Part shown: positions 16,600 to 25,851 of the stretch, piece after piece
Position numbering within the stretch: position 1 is the first letter of the stretch
Layout: each line of letters opens with the position of its first letter
Source of the DNA: an uncultured Clostridia bacterium
Lineage (GTDB): Bacteria; Bacillota; Clostridia; Oscillospirales; Acutalibacteraceae
Direction of reading: 5' to 3'
Assembly: GCA_946500295.1 (NCBI GenBank)
Contig: CAMMVF010000003.1
Coordinates: 62,001-126,000 of the forward strand
DNA length: 64,000 nucleotides
The notes under the pieces: generated by a model
The model's database searches: none
Seen by the model: only the letters and a program-made list of their open reading frames with translations
What the model was told of the DNA's origin: nothing
Made by a program: the position numbers and the translations under genes

Positions 16600-17685
16600 T
16601 TAAGCTTCCTCAGTCGAGGATTTGAGCTGTTGAGCTCTGGAAGCCGCCAATAGCGGGTCAATAACCTCATCGAGGTTTCCGCTTAAAATTTCGTCCAGTT
16701 TATAAAGAGTAAGCCCTATGCGGTGGTCGGTCACTCTGCCCTGAGGATAGTTATAGGTGCGTATTCTCTCACTTCGATCACCGGTGCCTACCTGCGCTCT
16801 TCTCTCCTTGGCTACCTCATCGTGCTGCTGCTGTTGCTTTTGTTGCAGCAGTCTCGACTTGAGCACCTTCATCGCCTTGTCTTTATTCTTGTACTGGCTT
16901 CTCTCGTCCTGACACTCGACCACCATCCCTGTGGGCAGGTGAGTAATTCGGATTGCGGACTCGGTTTTATTGATATGCTGACCTCCTGCGCCGCTGCTGC
17001 GGAAGGTATCTATTTGCAAATCCGAGGGATTGATATCCACCTCGACATCCTCCGCCTCGGGCAAAACTGCAACTGTGACTGTTGAGGTGTGAATCCTGCC
17101 TTGGCTCTCGGTTCCGGGTACTCTCTGCACCCTGTGAACCCCGCTTTCAAATTTAAGTCTTGAATAAGCGCCCTCGCCGTTTATCATGAAGCTTATCTCC
17201 TTGTAGCCGCCGAGCTCGGTTTCGCTTGCACTTATAAGCTCCGTCTTAAAGCCTTTTTTTTCAGCGTACATAGTGTACATTCTATAAAGCACCGAGCAAA
17301 ATAGCGCCGCTTCCTCTCCCCCTGCTCCTCCGCGGATTTCCATTATAACATTTCGGCTGTCGTTGGGGTCTTTTGGTAAAAGGAGCAGTTTAAGCTGTTC
17401 GGTAAGCTCCGACTTATCGTTTTGAGCCTGTGCAAGCTCCTCTCTGGCGAGCTCCTTAAGCTCAGCTTCATCGCCGGCCTCGTTTAAAATCGACAGAGCC
17501 TCTTCCTCACGATTCGCAGCAGCTTTATACTTTCCGTAGGTCACGGCTACGCCTTCAAGCTCTCTGAGTTCTTTCATAATTTTATTGTATTTTTCAGGGT
17601 CTGCCGCTACAGCCGGGTCATAGAGCATAGTATTAAGCTCTTTGTATCGTTTCTCAAAAATATCCAGTTTCTTGAACAAGCTCAC
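16600..17685 (-). CDS. prfA: Peptide chain release factor 1
   Basis: 361 residues, normal for RF1. Class-I release factor signature with [21 protein letters not shown] carrying the GGQ loop that triggers peptide release, and the codon-recognition motif region [14 protein letters not shown] (PxT equivalent PGT). It reads UAA and UAG. The frame opens at GTG 17685, overlapping the DUF951 stop by 4 bp; TTG 17679 (giving the more usual FKKLDIFEK start) is also possible since GGAG lies 5 bp before it. Confidence 0.95.
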   Translation of the reverse strand: MSLFKKLDIFEKRYKELNTMLYDPAVAADPEKYNKIMKELRELEGVAVTYGKYKAAANREEEALSILNEAGDEAELKELAREELAQAQNDKSELTEQLKLLLLPKDPNDSRNVIMEIRGGAGGEEAALFCSVLYRMYTMYAEKKGFKTELISASETELGGYKEISFMINGEGAYSRLKFESGVHRVQRVPGTESQGRIHTSTVTVAVLPEAEDVEVDINPSDLQIDTFRSSGAGGQHINKTESAIRITHLPTGMVVECQDERSQYKNKDKAMKVLKSRLLQQKQQQQHDEVAKERRAQVGTGDRSERIRTYNYPQGRVTDHRIGLTLYKLDEILSGNLDEVIDPLLAASRAQQLKSSTEEA

Positions 17686-17876
17686 TCCACCTTTGTATCT
17701 TCTCTTATTACCTTTCTGATATTCTTTTCCGCCTTAGAGCGGGGGATCATAAGCTGACGTCCGCATTTTTGACATTCAAGCTTAAAATCCATTCCCACTC
17801 TGAGCACGTTGAATAAATTACAGGAGCAGGGATGCGGCTTTTTCATTTGGAGAACATCTCCAACTCTGATATCCAT
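17682..17876 (-). CDS. DUF951 family small protein
   Basis: 64 residues. [36 protein letters not shown] is the family signature: two Cys groups (PHPCSC and CQKC) that look like a zinc site, and an acid/basic tail. Function unknown; it is commonly found beside translation genes in Firmicutes. It is the first gene of the operon DUF951-prfA-tsaC-coaE-transglycosylase-aminopeptidase, with GGAGG before ATG 17876. Confidence 0.88.
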   Translation of the reverse strand: MDIRVGDVLQMKKPHPCSCNLFNVLRVGMDFKLECQKCGRQLMIPRSKAEKNIRKVIREDTKVE

Positions 17877-17909
17877 TATAAGGCCTCCAAACTCTAGCGT
17901 TTACAGTAT

Positions 17910-17938
17910 ATTATACCAGTTTATTTAATACAAAACAA
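17910..17938 (-). promoter_or_regulatory. Candidate promoter of the DUF951-prfA operon
   Basis: On the minus strand TTGTTT (17938-17933), 17 bp, TATAAT (17915-17910), about 34 bp before the DUF951 start. Confidence 0.6.
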
Positions 17939-17987
17939 CTCAGGCGGTATAGATTTTTCGCCAGAAATGCTCTAAATTCAGAGAATG

Positions 17988-18149
17988 TTTAAATCTTCGC
18001 CTACGTGACAAGCTCGTTTGATCACGCCTGCGATGATTGCAACCGTCGCAGGGGGGCTTTGCTCCTCAGGGTTGGGGGATTAAACCTCACCGAAAGACTG
18101 AATGTCCCCCGCCTTCTACTCAGGCGGGGGACATCGCCTACTTGGTTAT
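17988..18149 (+). repeat. Dispersed modular repeat, copy B (long form)
   Basis: Complete copy from TTTAAATCTTCGCC to GGTTAT with all five hairpin modules. It lies between two divergent promoters, not at a gene end. Confidence 0.92.
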
Positions 18150-18202
18150 TAATATTTAAGAAAATAATTAATCAAAAATTAATCAAAAAACGGGAAAAAG
18201 AA

Positions 18203-18231
18203 TTGATAAGTATTCTGGTATTTGTTATAAT
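18203..18231 (+). promoter_or_regulatory. Promoter of the zinc-ribbon/galU operon
   Basis: TTGATA (18203-18208), 17 bp, TATAAT (18226-18231), starting 53 bp after repeat copy B. Confidence 0.7.
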
Positions 18232-18277
18232 AAAATGAATAGTTAAAGGCAATTTAATTGTGAAGGGAGCTTAAACC

Positions 18278-19279
18278 TTGGAATATAAATACTCACGCTG
18301 CCCGGTTTGCGGAGTCCCGTTTGACGACGGAGATGATATAGTTGTTTGCCCCGAGTGCGGTACACCACACCACAGGGCGTGCTACTTACGCAACGGCAAA
18401 TGTGCCAACGCCGACCATCATGGCGATAATTTTTCTTGGAACAAGGAGGATTATAATACTACTAACACAAAATGTCCTTTTTGCGGAGCAGATAATCCTC
18501 CAGACGCCATATTCTGCCGCTCGTGTTCAAAGCCGATGACTCAAGCCGATAACGAGTACAACAACTCTCAACACGACGCCCAACAACAGCACGAACCGAA
18601 CACCTCGCAGGGATTTCCGTTTGAATGTGGTACCTTCCGACCGGAAGCTGCGTTTTATAATGCAGGTATTGATGATAACGACGAAATCGACGAGGGGGTT
18701 ACTGCCAAAGATTGCAAAAACTTTATCAGTTCAAACCCTCTTTATTATCTCACGGTATTCAGAAATATAAAGAAATTTAAAAAAGGCAGATTCAACTTTG
18801 CATCCGCCCTTTTCACCGGCGGATGGTTTCTGTACAGAAAGTTGTATTTGCCCGGCGCAATCATCACCGCCGCTATGGCAGTATGCTTTTTCCTTGAGGC
18901 GTTTTTTATCAACGATTTTGCACGGCTGTACGACGAAATTATCGCCGCACTTCAGTCCTCGTCAACCCCTGCATACGGCTTAGGTCTATTTTCCAGCATC
19001 ATCAATTACACTGCACAGAATTTCACCACACAGGAGCTTGTATTGTTTTGGATTCCGCCGCTTGCATCCTTTGCCCGGATTGTAATTATGATAATCTCGG
19101 GTTTTATCGGCAACAAGCTCTATCTCAAGCACTGTGTAAAAAACATTCAAAAAATCAAAGCTGAAAACCCGCCTAATCTCACTGAGGCGCTAAATGCTAA
19201 AGGCGGTACAAATAATGTCGCAGCAGCCGTAGTAGCGGTATGCTATGTGGCTTACAATCTTATTATTATCTTATTTTAG
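18278..19279 (+). CDS. Membrane protein with RING-like and zinc-ribbon N-terminus
   Basis: 333 residues from TTG 18278, 8 bp after AGGGAG. The N-terminus has a prokaryotic RING-finger-like cluster (CPVCGVPFDDGDDIVVCPEC then THHRACY type, about 8-45) and a second zinc ribbon (KCPFCGADN...FCRSC, about 66-86). A low-complexity Gln/Asn linker leads to a membrane domain with RFNFASALFTGGWFLYRKLY, typical of DUF2628, and three or four helices. Function unknown; proteins of this plan are common in Clostridia. galU starts 11 bp downstream, so the two are cotranscribed. Confidence 0.8.
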   Translation: MEYKYSRCPVCGVPFDDGDDIVVCPECGTPHHRACYLRNGKCANADHHGDNFSWNKEDYNTTNTKCPFCGADNPPDAIFCRSCSKPMTQADNEYNNSQHDAQQQHEPNTSQGFPFECGTFRPEAAFYNAGIDDNDEIDEGVTAKDCKNFISSNPLYYLTVFRNIKKFKKGRFNFASALFTGGWFLYRKLYLPGAIITAAMAVCFFLEAFFINDFARLYDEIIAALQSSSTPAYGLGLFSSIINYTAQNFTTQELVLFWIPPLASFARIVIMIISGFIGNKLYLKHCVKNIQKIKAENPPNLTEALNAKGGTNNVAAAVVAVCYVAYNLIIILF

Positions 19280-19289
19280 GAGGAGAAGC

Positions 19290-20159
19290 ATGAAAATAAC
19301 AAAGGCAATTATACCGGCAGCAGGACTGGGAACAAGGGTACTTCCCGCTACCAAAGCCATGCCGAAAGAAATGCTTCCGATAGTGGACAAGCCCTCAATT
19401 CAATATATAGTTGAGGAGGCGGTCGCTTCGGGAATTACAGATATACTAATTATCACCAATCGCGGAAAGGGAATAATAGAGGATCACTTTGACCGCTCGC
19501 CGCAGCTCGAATACAGTTTGGAGCTCAGCGGAAAGGCCGAAATGCTCGAACAGCTCAGGGCGATATCCGACATGGCGAACATCTACACCATTCGCCAAAA
19601 GGAGACTAAAGGACTGGGACACGCAATCAGCCGTGCAAAGACCTTTGCAAACGGAGAGCCGGTCGCCGTACTCTACGGCGATGATGTCATCATAGGCGAA
19701 CACCCCGCCTGCGGACAGCTCATCGAGGCTTACGATAAATATGGACTGGGAGTAGTCGGTGTAAAGGAGGTTCCTCCCGAGGATATACATAAGTACAGCT
19801 CTCTCAAGGTTGAGCACCTGGAGGGAAGGATATACAAGTGCACAGACATGGTGGAAAAACCGGATAAAGATCATGTGCTTTCATATTTCTCAATACTCGG
19901 TCGCTGTGTGCTGCCTCCGGAGATTTTTGACATTCTCGAGCGCACCAAGCCCGGCGTCGGCGGGGAAATTCAGCTTACGGACGCAATGCGCGAGCTTGCA
20001 GTCACAAAGGGTATGACGGCTGTGGATTTTGAAGGCGTCCGCTACGACATGGGCAATAAGCTGGGCATTTTAAAAGCTACCGTAGAAGTCGCTTTAAATC
20101 ACCCTGAGGTTGGTCAGGGCTTCCGCAATTATCTCAAAGAGATATCTCAAACCCTTTGA
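19290..20159 (+). CDS. galU: UTP-glucose-1-phosphate uridylyltransferase
   Basis: 289 residues from ATG 19290 with AGGAGGAG directly upstream. Landmarks: AIIPAAGLGTRVLPATKAMPKEMLPIVDKPSIQY with the nucleotide-binding loop, FVRQKE-like TIRQKETKGLGHAI, VLYGDDVI, KPGVGGEIQLTDAM and YDMGNKLG. It makes UDP-glucose, a donor for exopolysaccharide, teichoic acid and UDP-galactose. It can feed both glycan loci in the window. A terminator follows. Confidence 0.95.
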   Translation: MKITKAIIPAAGLGTRVLPATKAMPKEMLPIVDKPSIQYIVEEAVASGITDILIITNRGKGIIEDHFDRSPQLEYSLELSGKAEMLEQLRAISDMANIYTIRQKETKGLGHAISRAKTFANGEPVAVLYGDDVIIGEHPACGQLIEAYDKYGLGVVGVKEVPPEDIHKYSSLKVEHLEGRIYKCTDMVEKPDKDHVLSYFSILGRCVLPPEIFDILERTKPGVGGEIQLTDAMRELAVTKGMTAVDFEGVRYDMGNKLGILKATVEVALNHPEVGQGFRNYLKEISQTL

Positions 20160-20187
20160 TTAATCAGTCATTAAGGTATATTATTTT

Positions 20188-20227
20188 AAAAATCGGGTCA
20201 GGCTTTTCAGTCTGTCCCGATTTTTTT
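20188..20227 (+). terminator. Rho-independent terminator after galU
   Basis: AATCGGG (20191-20197) pairs with CCCGATT (20216-20222), with flanking A and T runs extending the stem, followed by TTTTT. Its T-run runs into repeat copy C. Confidence 0.8.
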
Positions 20228-20341
20228 AAATCGTCGCCGGGGAGCTTTGCTCCTCAGGGTTTCGGTGGGGATTAAACCTCACTGAAAGGCTGAATGTCTC
20301 CCGCCGCCTACAGAGGCTGGGGACATCGGCAACTTGGTTAT
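20225..20341 (+). repeat. Dispersed modular repeat, copy C (medium form)
   Basis: Begins TTTAAATCGTCGCC and joins directly to hairpin 3 (GGGGAGCTTTGCTCC), so hairpins 1 and 2 are missing; hairpins 4 and 5 and the GGTTAT end are present. Lies between the convergent galU and spoIIR ends. Confidence 0.9.
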
Positions 20342-20390
20342 ATACAATTATTGTAAATTTAAAATCTAATAATGTACAGGCGTTTGAAAG

Positions 20391-21005
20391 TTAATCCTCC
20401 GAATTAAATATCGACCTGATATAATCGTACAGCTCGACTATTTTAAAGCCTATCTCGTACTCTTCACCGCCATCCAAAAGCTGCTCCTCCTCATCAGTAA
20501 ATACCTCCTTCTCCTCCACCGCACCGGACAGGCAAATAGGCGGAAAGAGTACGCACCACCAGTTTTTGCCCTCGGCTTCGCCAAGCTTAATTCTTAAAGC
20601 GTCATAAAATCCCGCCGGCATTGTGCTTTCTCCATATTCTCTGGTATTAAAGTACATGTGGGTTATCTCACAGCTTGCTGTGTAGTCTGCGCCGAGAGCT
20701 TTAAGCTCGGAGTTTAAAAATTTTTCAATCTTATCTTTATTCTTCCCCGCATACTGAGCTGCATCAGACTTGGACAGAGGACAGCCCAAAAGCTCCTCAG
20801 AATGTTCCAAAAGCGAGTCCCGAAGCTTGAGTTTTATCTCCTGGTCCTGCTGGGAATCGGAGTTGGCGAGTATATGCAATCTCAAAACCTTCTCTGAAAG
20901 CTCTGCGCACTGCGCTGAAAAATCAACACCAGCCGTCAGCAAAGAAAAGATAAACATGGTAATTATAATTCTGGAAAAAAGCCCTGACGCCAAAAATTTC
21001 TTCAT
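20391..21005 (-). CDS. spoIIR: Stage II sporulation protein R
   Basis: 204 residues from ATG 21005. A signal peptide or anchor (about 5-25) precedes the family core: LSEKVLRLHILANSDSQQDQEIKLKLRD, then ALGADYTASCEITHMYFNTREYG and GKNWWCVLFPPICL. SpoIIR is made in the forespore, crosses into the intermembrane space and triggers SpoIIGA to process pro-SigmaE in the mother cell. Its presence implies a sporulation programme. The start codon directly abuts a terminator-like hairpin (21009-21051) that contains its ribosome site. Confidence 0.92.
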   Translation of the reverse strand: MKKFLASGLFSRIIITMFIFSLLTAGVDFSAQCAELSEKVLRLHILANSDSQQDQEIKLKLRDSLLEHSEELLGCPLSKSDAAQYAGKNKDKIEKFLNSELKALGADYTASCEITHMYFNTREYGESTMPAGFYDALRIKLGEAEGKNWWCVLFPPICLSGAVEEKEVFTDEEEQLLDGGEEYEIGFKIVELYDYIRSIFNSED

Positions 21006-21008
21006 AAA

Positions 21009-21051
21009 AAACCTGCCCTTCAAGATTTCTGTCTTGATTATGGGCAGGTTT
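21009..21051 (-). promoter_or_regulatory. Terminator-like hairpin in the spoIIR leader
   Basis: On the minus strand AAACCTGCCC (21051-21042) pairs perfectly with GGGCAGGTTT (21018-21009); inside is a second perfect stem TCAAGA/TCTTGA with a 6-nt loop. The 3' arm is followed by a T-run and then the spoIIR ATG at 21005. The hairpin thus looks like an intrinsic terminator and also holds the only ribosome-site-like sequence (AAGGGCAGG). It could end ispE transcripts, attenuate spoIIR, or block its translation. Confidence 0.8.
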
Positions 21052-21071
21052 ATGATTTATATTCGCCTTTA

Positions 21072-21233
21072 TTTAAATCTTCGCCTGCGTGACAAGCTCG
21101 TTTGATCACACCTGCGACGATTGCAACCATCGTCGGGGAGCTTTGCTCCTCAGGATTGGGGGATTAAACCTCACCGAAAGACTGAATGTCCCCCGCCGCC
21201 TACTCAGGCGAGGGACATCAGCGACTTGGTTAT
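21072..21233 (+). repeat. Dispersed modular repeat, copy D (long form)
   Basis: Complete copy. Its right end GGTTAT overlaps the ispE stop codon: the TAA (21232-21230, minus strand) is part of the repeat's ATAACC. Confidence 0.92.
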
Positions 21234-22105
21234 TTTTCGATAATCACACAGCCGTGCTTTTGAGGCTCAGCTATAAAAATATTATCATAACTCTCGCTGA
21301 GCTTTGCCCTGCACATTTCGAGCGCAGGCCTGTCCTGAGGTGTAAATAATCCATATACGGTCGGACCGCTGCCGCTCATCAGAGCGCCCATTGCGCCATA
21401 GAGGAGCATGGTGTTTTTGATATCTTTGACCTCCGACAGTCCCAAAACCTCCTCGAATTTATTGTAAAGGTTTGAGCTTACTGTATAGAGATTTCCCGTT
21501 TTTAAGCCGTCGATGACGTTTGATGTGTTTAGTCTCTTCTCGTCATATCCGAAATCATCACAAAGCTTATATGCAACAGGTGTGGAGACATTTATATAGG
21601 GCTTGCAAATAAGAATCAGGCAATCGGGCAGATTCTCCACCCTTTCTATCTGAGTTCCTGTGCCCAACGCCTTGCAGGTGCCGCCGATTATGCAAAACGG
21701 AACGTCTGCTCCGACAGCCGCACCAATATCGCAAAGCTGCTCAGTGGTAAACGGCTGCCCGCGCAGTGAATTTAAAGCCGTAAAAACTGCCGCTGCGTCC
21801 GCACTTCCGCCGGCGATACCCGCCTGCATCGGAATATTCTTTTCTATATGAATCTTTACAAGCTTTTCAAGTCCCGTCTTCTCCATGAATATCTTTGCAG
21901 CCTTATACGCTGTGTTGCGCTCGTCACAGGGAAGCTCCGGACGGCTCGTACTCAAGGCAATTCCGCTGCCCGGCAAAAGCTCAACCGTTACCTCATCTGC
22001 AAGCGACACCGACTGCATTATCATATCTACCGTATGATAGCCGTTTTCAAGCTTGCCCAATATATTGAGCGTGAGATTTATTTTTGCATTCGCACGTACG
22101 AGCAA
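21230..22105 (-). CDS. ispE: 4-diphosphocytidyl-2-C-methyl-D-erythritol kinase
   Basis: 291 residues, GHMP kinase family. Landmarks: ANAKINLTLNILGKLENGYHTVDMIMQSV and the ATP loop NIPMQAGIAGGSADAAAVFTALN, then GALMSGSGPTVYGLF. Fourth step of the MEP isoprenoid pathway; ispH of the same pathway is at 38523-40535. The start is TTG 22105 behind GAGGG. The stop codon is donated by repeat copy D, so the last residues may differ from relatives. Confidence 0.94.
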   Translation of the reverse strand: MLVRANAKINLTLNILGKLENGYHTVDMIMQSVSLADEVTVELLPGSGIALSTSRPELPCDERNTAYKAAKIFMEKTGLEKLVKIHIEKNIPMQAGIAGGSADAAAVFTALNSLRGQPFTTEQLCDIGAAVGADVPFCIIGGTCKALGTGTQIERVENLPDCLILICKPYINVSTPVAYKLCDDFGYDEKRLNTSNVIDGLKTGNLYTVSSNLYNKFEEVLGLSEVKDIKNTMLLYGAMGALMSGSGPTVYGLFTPQDRPALEMCRAKLSESYDNIFIAEPQKHGCVIIEK

Positions 22106-22115
22106 ACCCTCACCC

Positions 22116-23291
22116 CTATTTCTTGATTTCGTTTAAATATTCCTCTATCCTGTTTAAAGCCTCTCCCAGATGATTTAATGAGTAGGAATATGAGACCCTG
22201 ATATAACCCTCGCCGCACTGACCAAAGGCATTTCCGGGCACTACGGCAACATGCTTTGCATTTATAAGACCCATGCAAAATTCTTCAGAGGTCATACCCG
22301 TGCTCTTTATACACGGGAAACAGTAAAAAGCACCATGAGGCTCAAAGCAATCAAGCCCCATCTTTTGGAAGCTTCCCACTACCAAACGGCGGCGCATATC
22401 ATACTGCTTTTTCATATTCTCAATATCGCTGTCGCCGTTTTTTAACGCTTCGATAGCCGCATATTGCGCGGTAGTCGGCGCGCTCATTATTGCAAACTGG
22501 TGAAGCTTGGTCATCTGATCCAAAATCGGAGCGGGGCCGAGAGCATAGCCCAGTCTCCAACCCGTCATTGCATAGGATTTTGAAAAGCCGCTGATAACTA
22601 CGGTGCGCCCCCTCATTCCTTCAATGCTTGAAAAAGTGACATGGCTTTCATTGCCGTAGGTTAGCTCACCGTAGATTTCATCTGAAAGCACCATAAGGTT
22701 GTGCTTTTTAACTACTTCCGCAATAGCCTCTAAATCGCTGCGGCGCATTACGGCTCCAGTCGGGTTGTTCGGATAGGGCAGAATTAAGAGCTTAGACTTT
22801 GGAGTTATGTAGCTTTCAAGCTCCTCAGCAGTCAGCCTGAAGCTGTTTTCAGCCTTGGTCTCAATCAGTACCGGGACGCCGTCAGCCATTTCCGCAAGAG
22901 GCTCGTAACATACAAAGCTCGGCTGAGGGATTAAGACCTCGTCGCCGGGGTTGATAAGACAGCGGATACAAATATCTATAGCTTCGCTGCCTCCAACCGT
23001 TACCAAGGTCTCAGTATTCGGGTCGTACTCTACGCCGAAACGGCGGTTAAAGTAACGGCAGATTTCCTCTCTCAATGCGGCGAATCCCCTGTTCGGACTG
23101 TACCAGGTCTTACCCTTTTCAAGGGTGCGTATCCCCTCCTCCCTGACGTGCCAGGGAGTTTTGAAGTCCGGCTCGCCGATACTCAGGGAGATAACGTGCT
23201 CCATCTCGTTGGCTATGTCAAAAAACCTTCTTATACCAGATGGCTTTATCTCCTTTACCTTGGAGCTCAGAACCTTCTCGTAATCTATCAT
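22116..23291 (-). CDS. PLP-dependent aminotransferase class I/II (AlaT-like)
   Basis: 391 residues from ATG 23291, overlapping the stop of the regulator gene. Fold-type I aminotransferase: ISLSIGEPDF, YSPNRGFAALREEIC, YPNNPTGAV, LSDEIYGELTYG and the PLP lysine in SGFSKSYAMTGWRLGY; Arg for the substrate carboxylate in YIRVSYSYS. The pair of an Lrp/AsnC regulator and an adjacent aminotransferase matches the alaR-alaT pair of Bacillus subtilis, so alanine or aromatic aminotransfer is likely, but substrate is not proven. Confidence 0.88.
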   Translation of the reverse strand: MIDYEKVLSSKVKEIKPSGIRRFFDIANEMEHVISLSIGEPDFKTPWHVREEGIRTLEKGKTWYSPNRGFAALREEICRYFNRRFGVEYDPNTETLVTVGGSEAIDICIRCLINPGDEVLIPQPSFVCYEPLAEMADGVPVLIETKAENSFRLTAEELESYITPKSKLLILPYPNNPTGAVMRRSDLEAIAEVVKKHNLMVLSDEIYGELTYGNESHVTFSSIEGMRGRTVVISGFSKSYAMTGWRLGYALGPAPILDQMTKLHQFAIMSAPTTAQYAAIEALKNGDSDIENMKKQYDMRRRLVVGSFQKMGLDCFEPHGAFYCFPCIKSTGMTSEEFCMGLINAKHVAVVPGNAFGQCGEGYIRVSYSYSLNHLGEALNRIEEYLNEIKK

Positions 23292-23773
23292 CACAAAACC
23301 AAGCTCCTTTTATCTTCCTCGGAGTCGTCCTCATAAAAATCTATGCCCGATTCCTTGTATTTTTTGAGAAGGAAGTGGGTCGATGTTGATAACACAGACT
23401 CAATGGTGGAAAGCCTTCTCGATACGAACATTGCGACGTCCTGCATTGTCTTTCCCGTTACATAGGCGGCAAAATCATAATCTCCAGCCATAAGGTAAAG
23501 GCTCTCGACCTCATCAAAGCTCATTATCTTGGCGGCGATATCGTCAAATCCCTTATCCTTTTCGGGGGTTACTTTAATCTCTATCATGGCAAGAACTCCG
23601 GAATCCTCTACCTTATCCCAGTCAACAATCGCCTGATAGCCCTTTATCAAGCCCTGAGATTCATACTCGGCTATCTGCTTATCCAGATAATCCTTAGGCT
23701 CGTCAAGTATCATCGAAAGCTCCTCAGTAGTAAATTTGGAGTTAGAGCTTAAAAGCTTAAGTAATTCGTCCAT
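23291..23773 (-). CDS. Lrp/AsnC family transcriptional regulator
   Basis: 160 residues from ATG 23773, which has GGAGG 8 bp upstream; a longer frame reaches 23788 but that ribosome site would then lie inside it. Winged-helix N-terminus (about 1-55, ELSMILDEPKDYLDKQIAEYESQGLIKGYQAIV) and a RAM ligand domain (about 70-145, GDYDFAAYVTGKTMQDVAMFVSRRLS). Such regulators sense amino acids. It overlaps the aminotransferase gene, its likely target, and may control it as AlaR does AlaT. Confidence 0.88.
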   Translation of the reverse strand: MDELLKLLSSNSKFTTEELSMILDEPKDYLDKQIAEYESQGLIKGYQAIVDWDKVEDSGVLAMIEIKVTPEKDKGFDDIAAKIMSFDEVESLYLMAGDYDFAAYVTGKTMQDVAMFVSRRLSTIESVLSTSTHFLLKKYKESGIDFYEDDSEEDKRSLVL

Positions 23774-23860
23774 ATCTTTATCCTCCATAAAATCTTTTTT
23801 TCATTATATTACGCTTAGACAAAAAAGTCCAACAATTTATGCGGCCAGCCCGAAAAAAAG

Positions 23861-23931
23861 TAACCAAGTCGCCGATGTCCCCGCCTCTGTAGGCGGCGTG
23901 ATCAAACGAGCTTGTCACGCAGGCGAAGATT
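23861..23931 (-). repeat. Dispersed modular repeat, copy E (short form)
   Basis: Inverted relative to copies A-D. Keeps the AACCAAGTCGCC end, hairpin 5 and hairpin 1 only; the middle (hairpins 2-4) is absent. It lies 10 bp from the nadE stop codon. Confidence 0.88.
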
Positions 23932-23940
23932 CAAAAAAGG

Positions 23941-25851
23941 TCAGTCCCTAATATCCTCAAGCTGTGATAGCCAAAGCGCTGAGGAAGCGTCGCTGGGCAT
24001 TCTGAAATCTCCCCTTGGAGAAAGTGTAACAGAGCCCACCTTCGGTCCGTCGGGCAGGCAGGATCGTTTGAACTGCTGAGCAAAGAATCTCCTGACAAAA
24101 ACCTTTAGCCAGTGCAGGATAGTCTCCTTGTCATAAACGCCGTCAAAGGCGAGCTTTGCGATTCTATATATTTTTAGCGGCGTGAAACCGTAGCGAACCA
24201 GATAGTATAAAAAGAAATCGTGAAGCTCATAGGGACCGACTATCTCCTCTGTTTTTTGCGAGATATCCCCGTCCTTCGGTGGCAAAAGCTCGGGACTTAC
24301 CGGAGTATCGAGAATATCGAGCAACGCTGTCTTTAAGACCCCAGTGCTGTTGTCGGCCTCAAACTTTGTAATATATCTGACTAAGGTTTTGGGAATTGAG
24401 CTGTTTATGGCATACATTGACATATGGTCGCCGTTGTATGTTGCCCAACCGAGGGCAAGCTCGGACAAATCCCCCGTTCCTATTACAAGGGCTGAATTTT
24501 TGTTCGCTATATCCATGAGCACCTGAGTGCGCTCACGAGCCTGAGAATTTTCAAAGGTGACATCCAGCACATTGGGATCCTGACCGATATCAGCAAAATG
24601 CCTTTTTACTGCCTCTGTAATATCCACCTCGAGGAAGCTAACCGAATACGCCTCGCTGAGCTTTTCCGCGTTTGACTTCGTTCTCTTAGTGGTACCAAAG
24701 CAGGGCATAGTCACTGCGATAATATTCTTTCTCGGGATATTGAGCATATCAAAAGCATGAACGGCGGCAATTAAAGCCAGGGTGGAATCCAATCCTCCTG
24801 ACAAGCCGATTACAACATGGCTCATTCCCGTGTGCTTCAGTCTGGTTGCAAGCCCTGTAGCTTGTAAGGAGAGTATCTCGTCGCAGCGCTCAGTCACTCT
24901 GTCATAATCCGAGGGAACGAAGGGACTTGGGTCAAAATGTCTTGTAAGCTCAGTAGTTTTGATTGGAAGCTCAAAGTATATCTCCTCAACCTCGCAATCC
25001 GCTGATTTCGGGAAGGTGTTCATCCTCCTGCGCTCAGAGCTGAGCTTAAAAACATCTATATCAGCGTATGAAATATTTTGGGTAAAACGGTCGGACTGAG
25101 CCAGCACTGCCCCGTTTTCGCAGATAATATTGTGGGAGGAATAAACCAAGTCTGTTGTAGATTCCCCAAAGCCGCAGTCGGAGTAAATATATCCGCAGAT
25201 GGTCTTTGCCGACTGCATTTTTACAAGGGAAAGTCTGTAATCCCTCTTGCCAACTATCTCATCGCTCGCCGAAGGGTTGACTATTATCGTAGCGCCAGCT
25301 GCCGCCAAGGTCTCACTCGGCGGAGAAACCACCCACAAATCCTCACATATCTCAACCCCAACTGTAAGCTGCGGCATAGAAGCGCAGCGAAACACAGCCC
25401 TCGGCAAAATAGCTGTCTCAAAGCCTGCATAATTAATGAGTTTAACTTCTTCGCCGGGGGTAAAATGCCTGCGCTCGTAAAACTCGGAATAATTCGGTAT
25501 ATTAATTTTGGGAACCAAACCCAAAAGCTCCCCTCTGCACACTACGGCTGCACAGTTGTACAACGCTGAGAGATGAGCTACGGGAACTCCGAAAATAACA
25601 AGGGCGTCTATCTCCTCAGTGGCCTTTATTATCCTTCTCGCCTCAGCTTCACTGCTTTCGAGCAGAGATTGCTGCAAAAACAAATCGGAACAGGTATAGC
25701 CTGTGACAGAGAGCTCCGGAAAGGCTATTACTACAGCTCCGGAGCGTGCAGCTGTCTGAATATTTTTAATTATTTCATCGGCATTGTACTTACAGTCCGC
25801 CACTCTGAGCGAGGGGGTAACTGCCGCTGTCTTAATAAATCCATCCTTCAA
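23941..25851 (-). CDS. nadE: Glutamine-dependent NAD+ synthetase
   Basis: 636 residues: an N-terminal nitrilase-type glutaminase (about 1-290; catalytic triad Glu in FPELSVTGYTCSD, Lys in LVPKINIPNY, Cys in GVEICEDLWV) fused to the NAD synthetase domain (about 320-630; P-loop VIGLSGGLDSTLALI, later ALVIGTGDLSELALGWATYNGDH). It amidates deamido-NAD with ammonia channelled from glutamine. TTG start at 25851, 7 bp after GGAGG, overlapping the stop codon of the polymerase gene (TTGA), so it belongs to the glycan operon. Confidence 0.94.
   Translation of the reverse strand: MKDGFIKTAAVTPSLRVADCKYNADEIIKNIQTAARSGAVVIAFPELSVTGYTCSDLFLQQSLLESSEAEARRIIKATEEIDALVIFGVPVAHLSALYNCAAVVCRGELLGLVPKINIPNYSEFYERRHFTPGEEVKLINYAGFETAILPRAVFRCASMPQLTVGVEICEDLWVVSPPSETLAAAGATIIVNPSASDEIVGKRDYRLSLVKMQSAKTICGYIYSDCGFGESTTDLVYSSHNIICENGAVLAQSDRFTQNISYADIDVFKLSSERRRMNTFPKSADCEVEEIYFELPIKTTELTRHFDPSPFVPSDYDRVTERCDEILSLQATGLATRLKHTGMSHVVIGLSGGLDSTLALIAAVHAFDMLNIPRKNIIAVTMPCFGTTKRTKSNAEKLSEAYSVSFLEVDITEAVKRHFADIGQDPNVLDVTFENSQARERTQVLMDIANKNSALVIGTGDLSELALGWATYNGDHMSMYAINSSIPKTLVRYITKFEADNSTGVLKTALLDILDTPVSPELLPPKDGDISQKTEEIVGPYELHDFFLYYLVRYGFTPLKIYRIAKLAFDGVYDKETILHWLKVFVRRFFAQQFKRSCLPDGPKVGSVTLSPRGDFRMPSDASSALWLSQLEDIRD

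Noticed and set aside
18005..21349. A recurring reading frame encoding MTSSFDHACDDCN and LNLTERLNVPRLL in repeat copies B and D, and a related frame in K
   Set aside because: It lies in the repeat and is broken or absent in the other copies; no ribosome site. The similarity reflects DNA conservation of the repeat.
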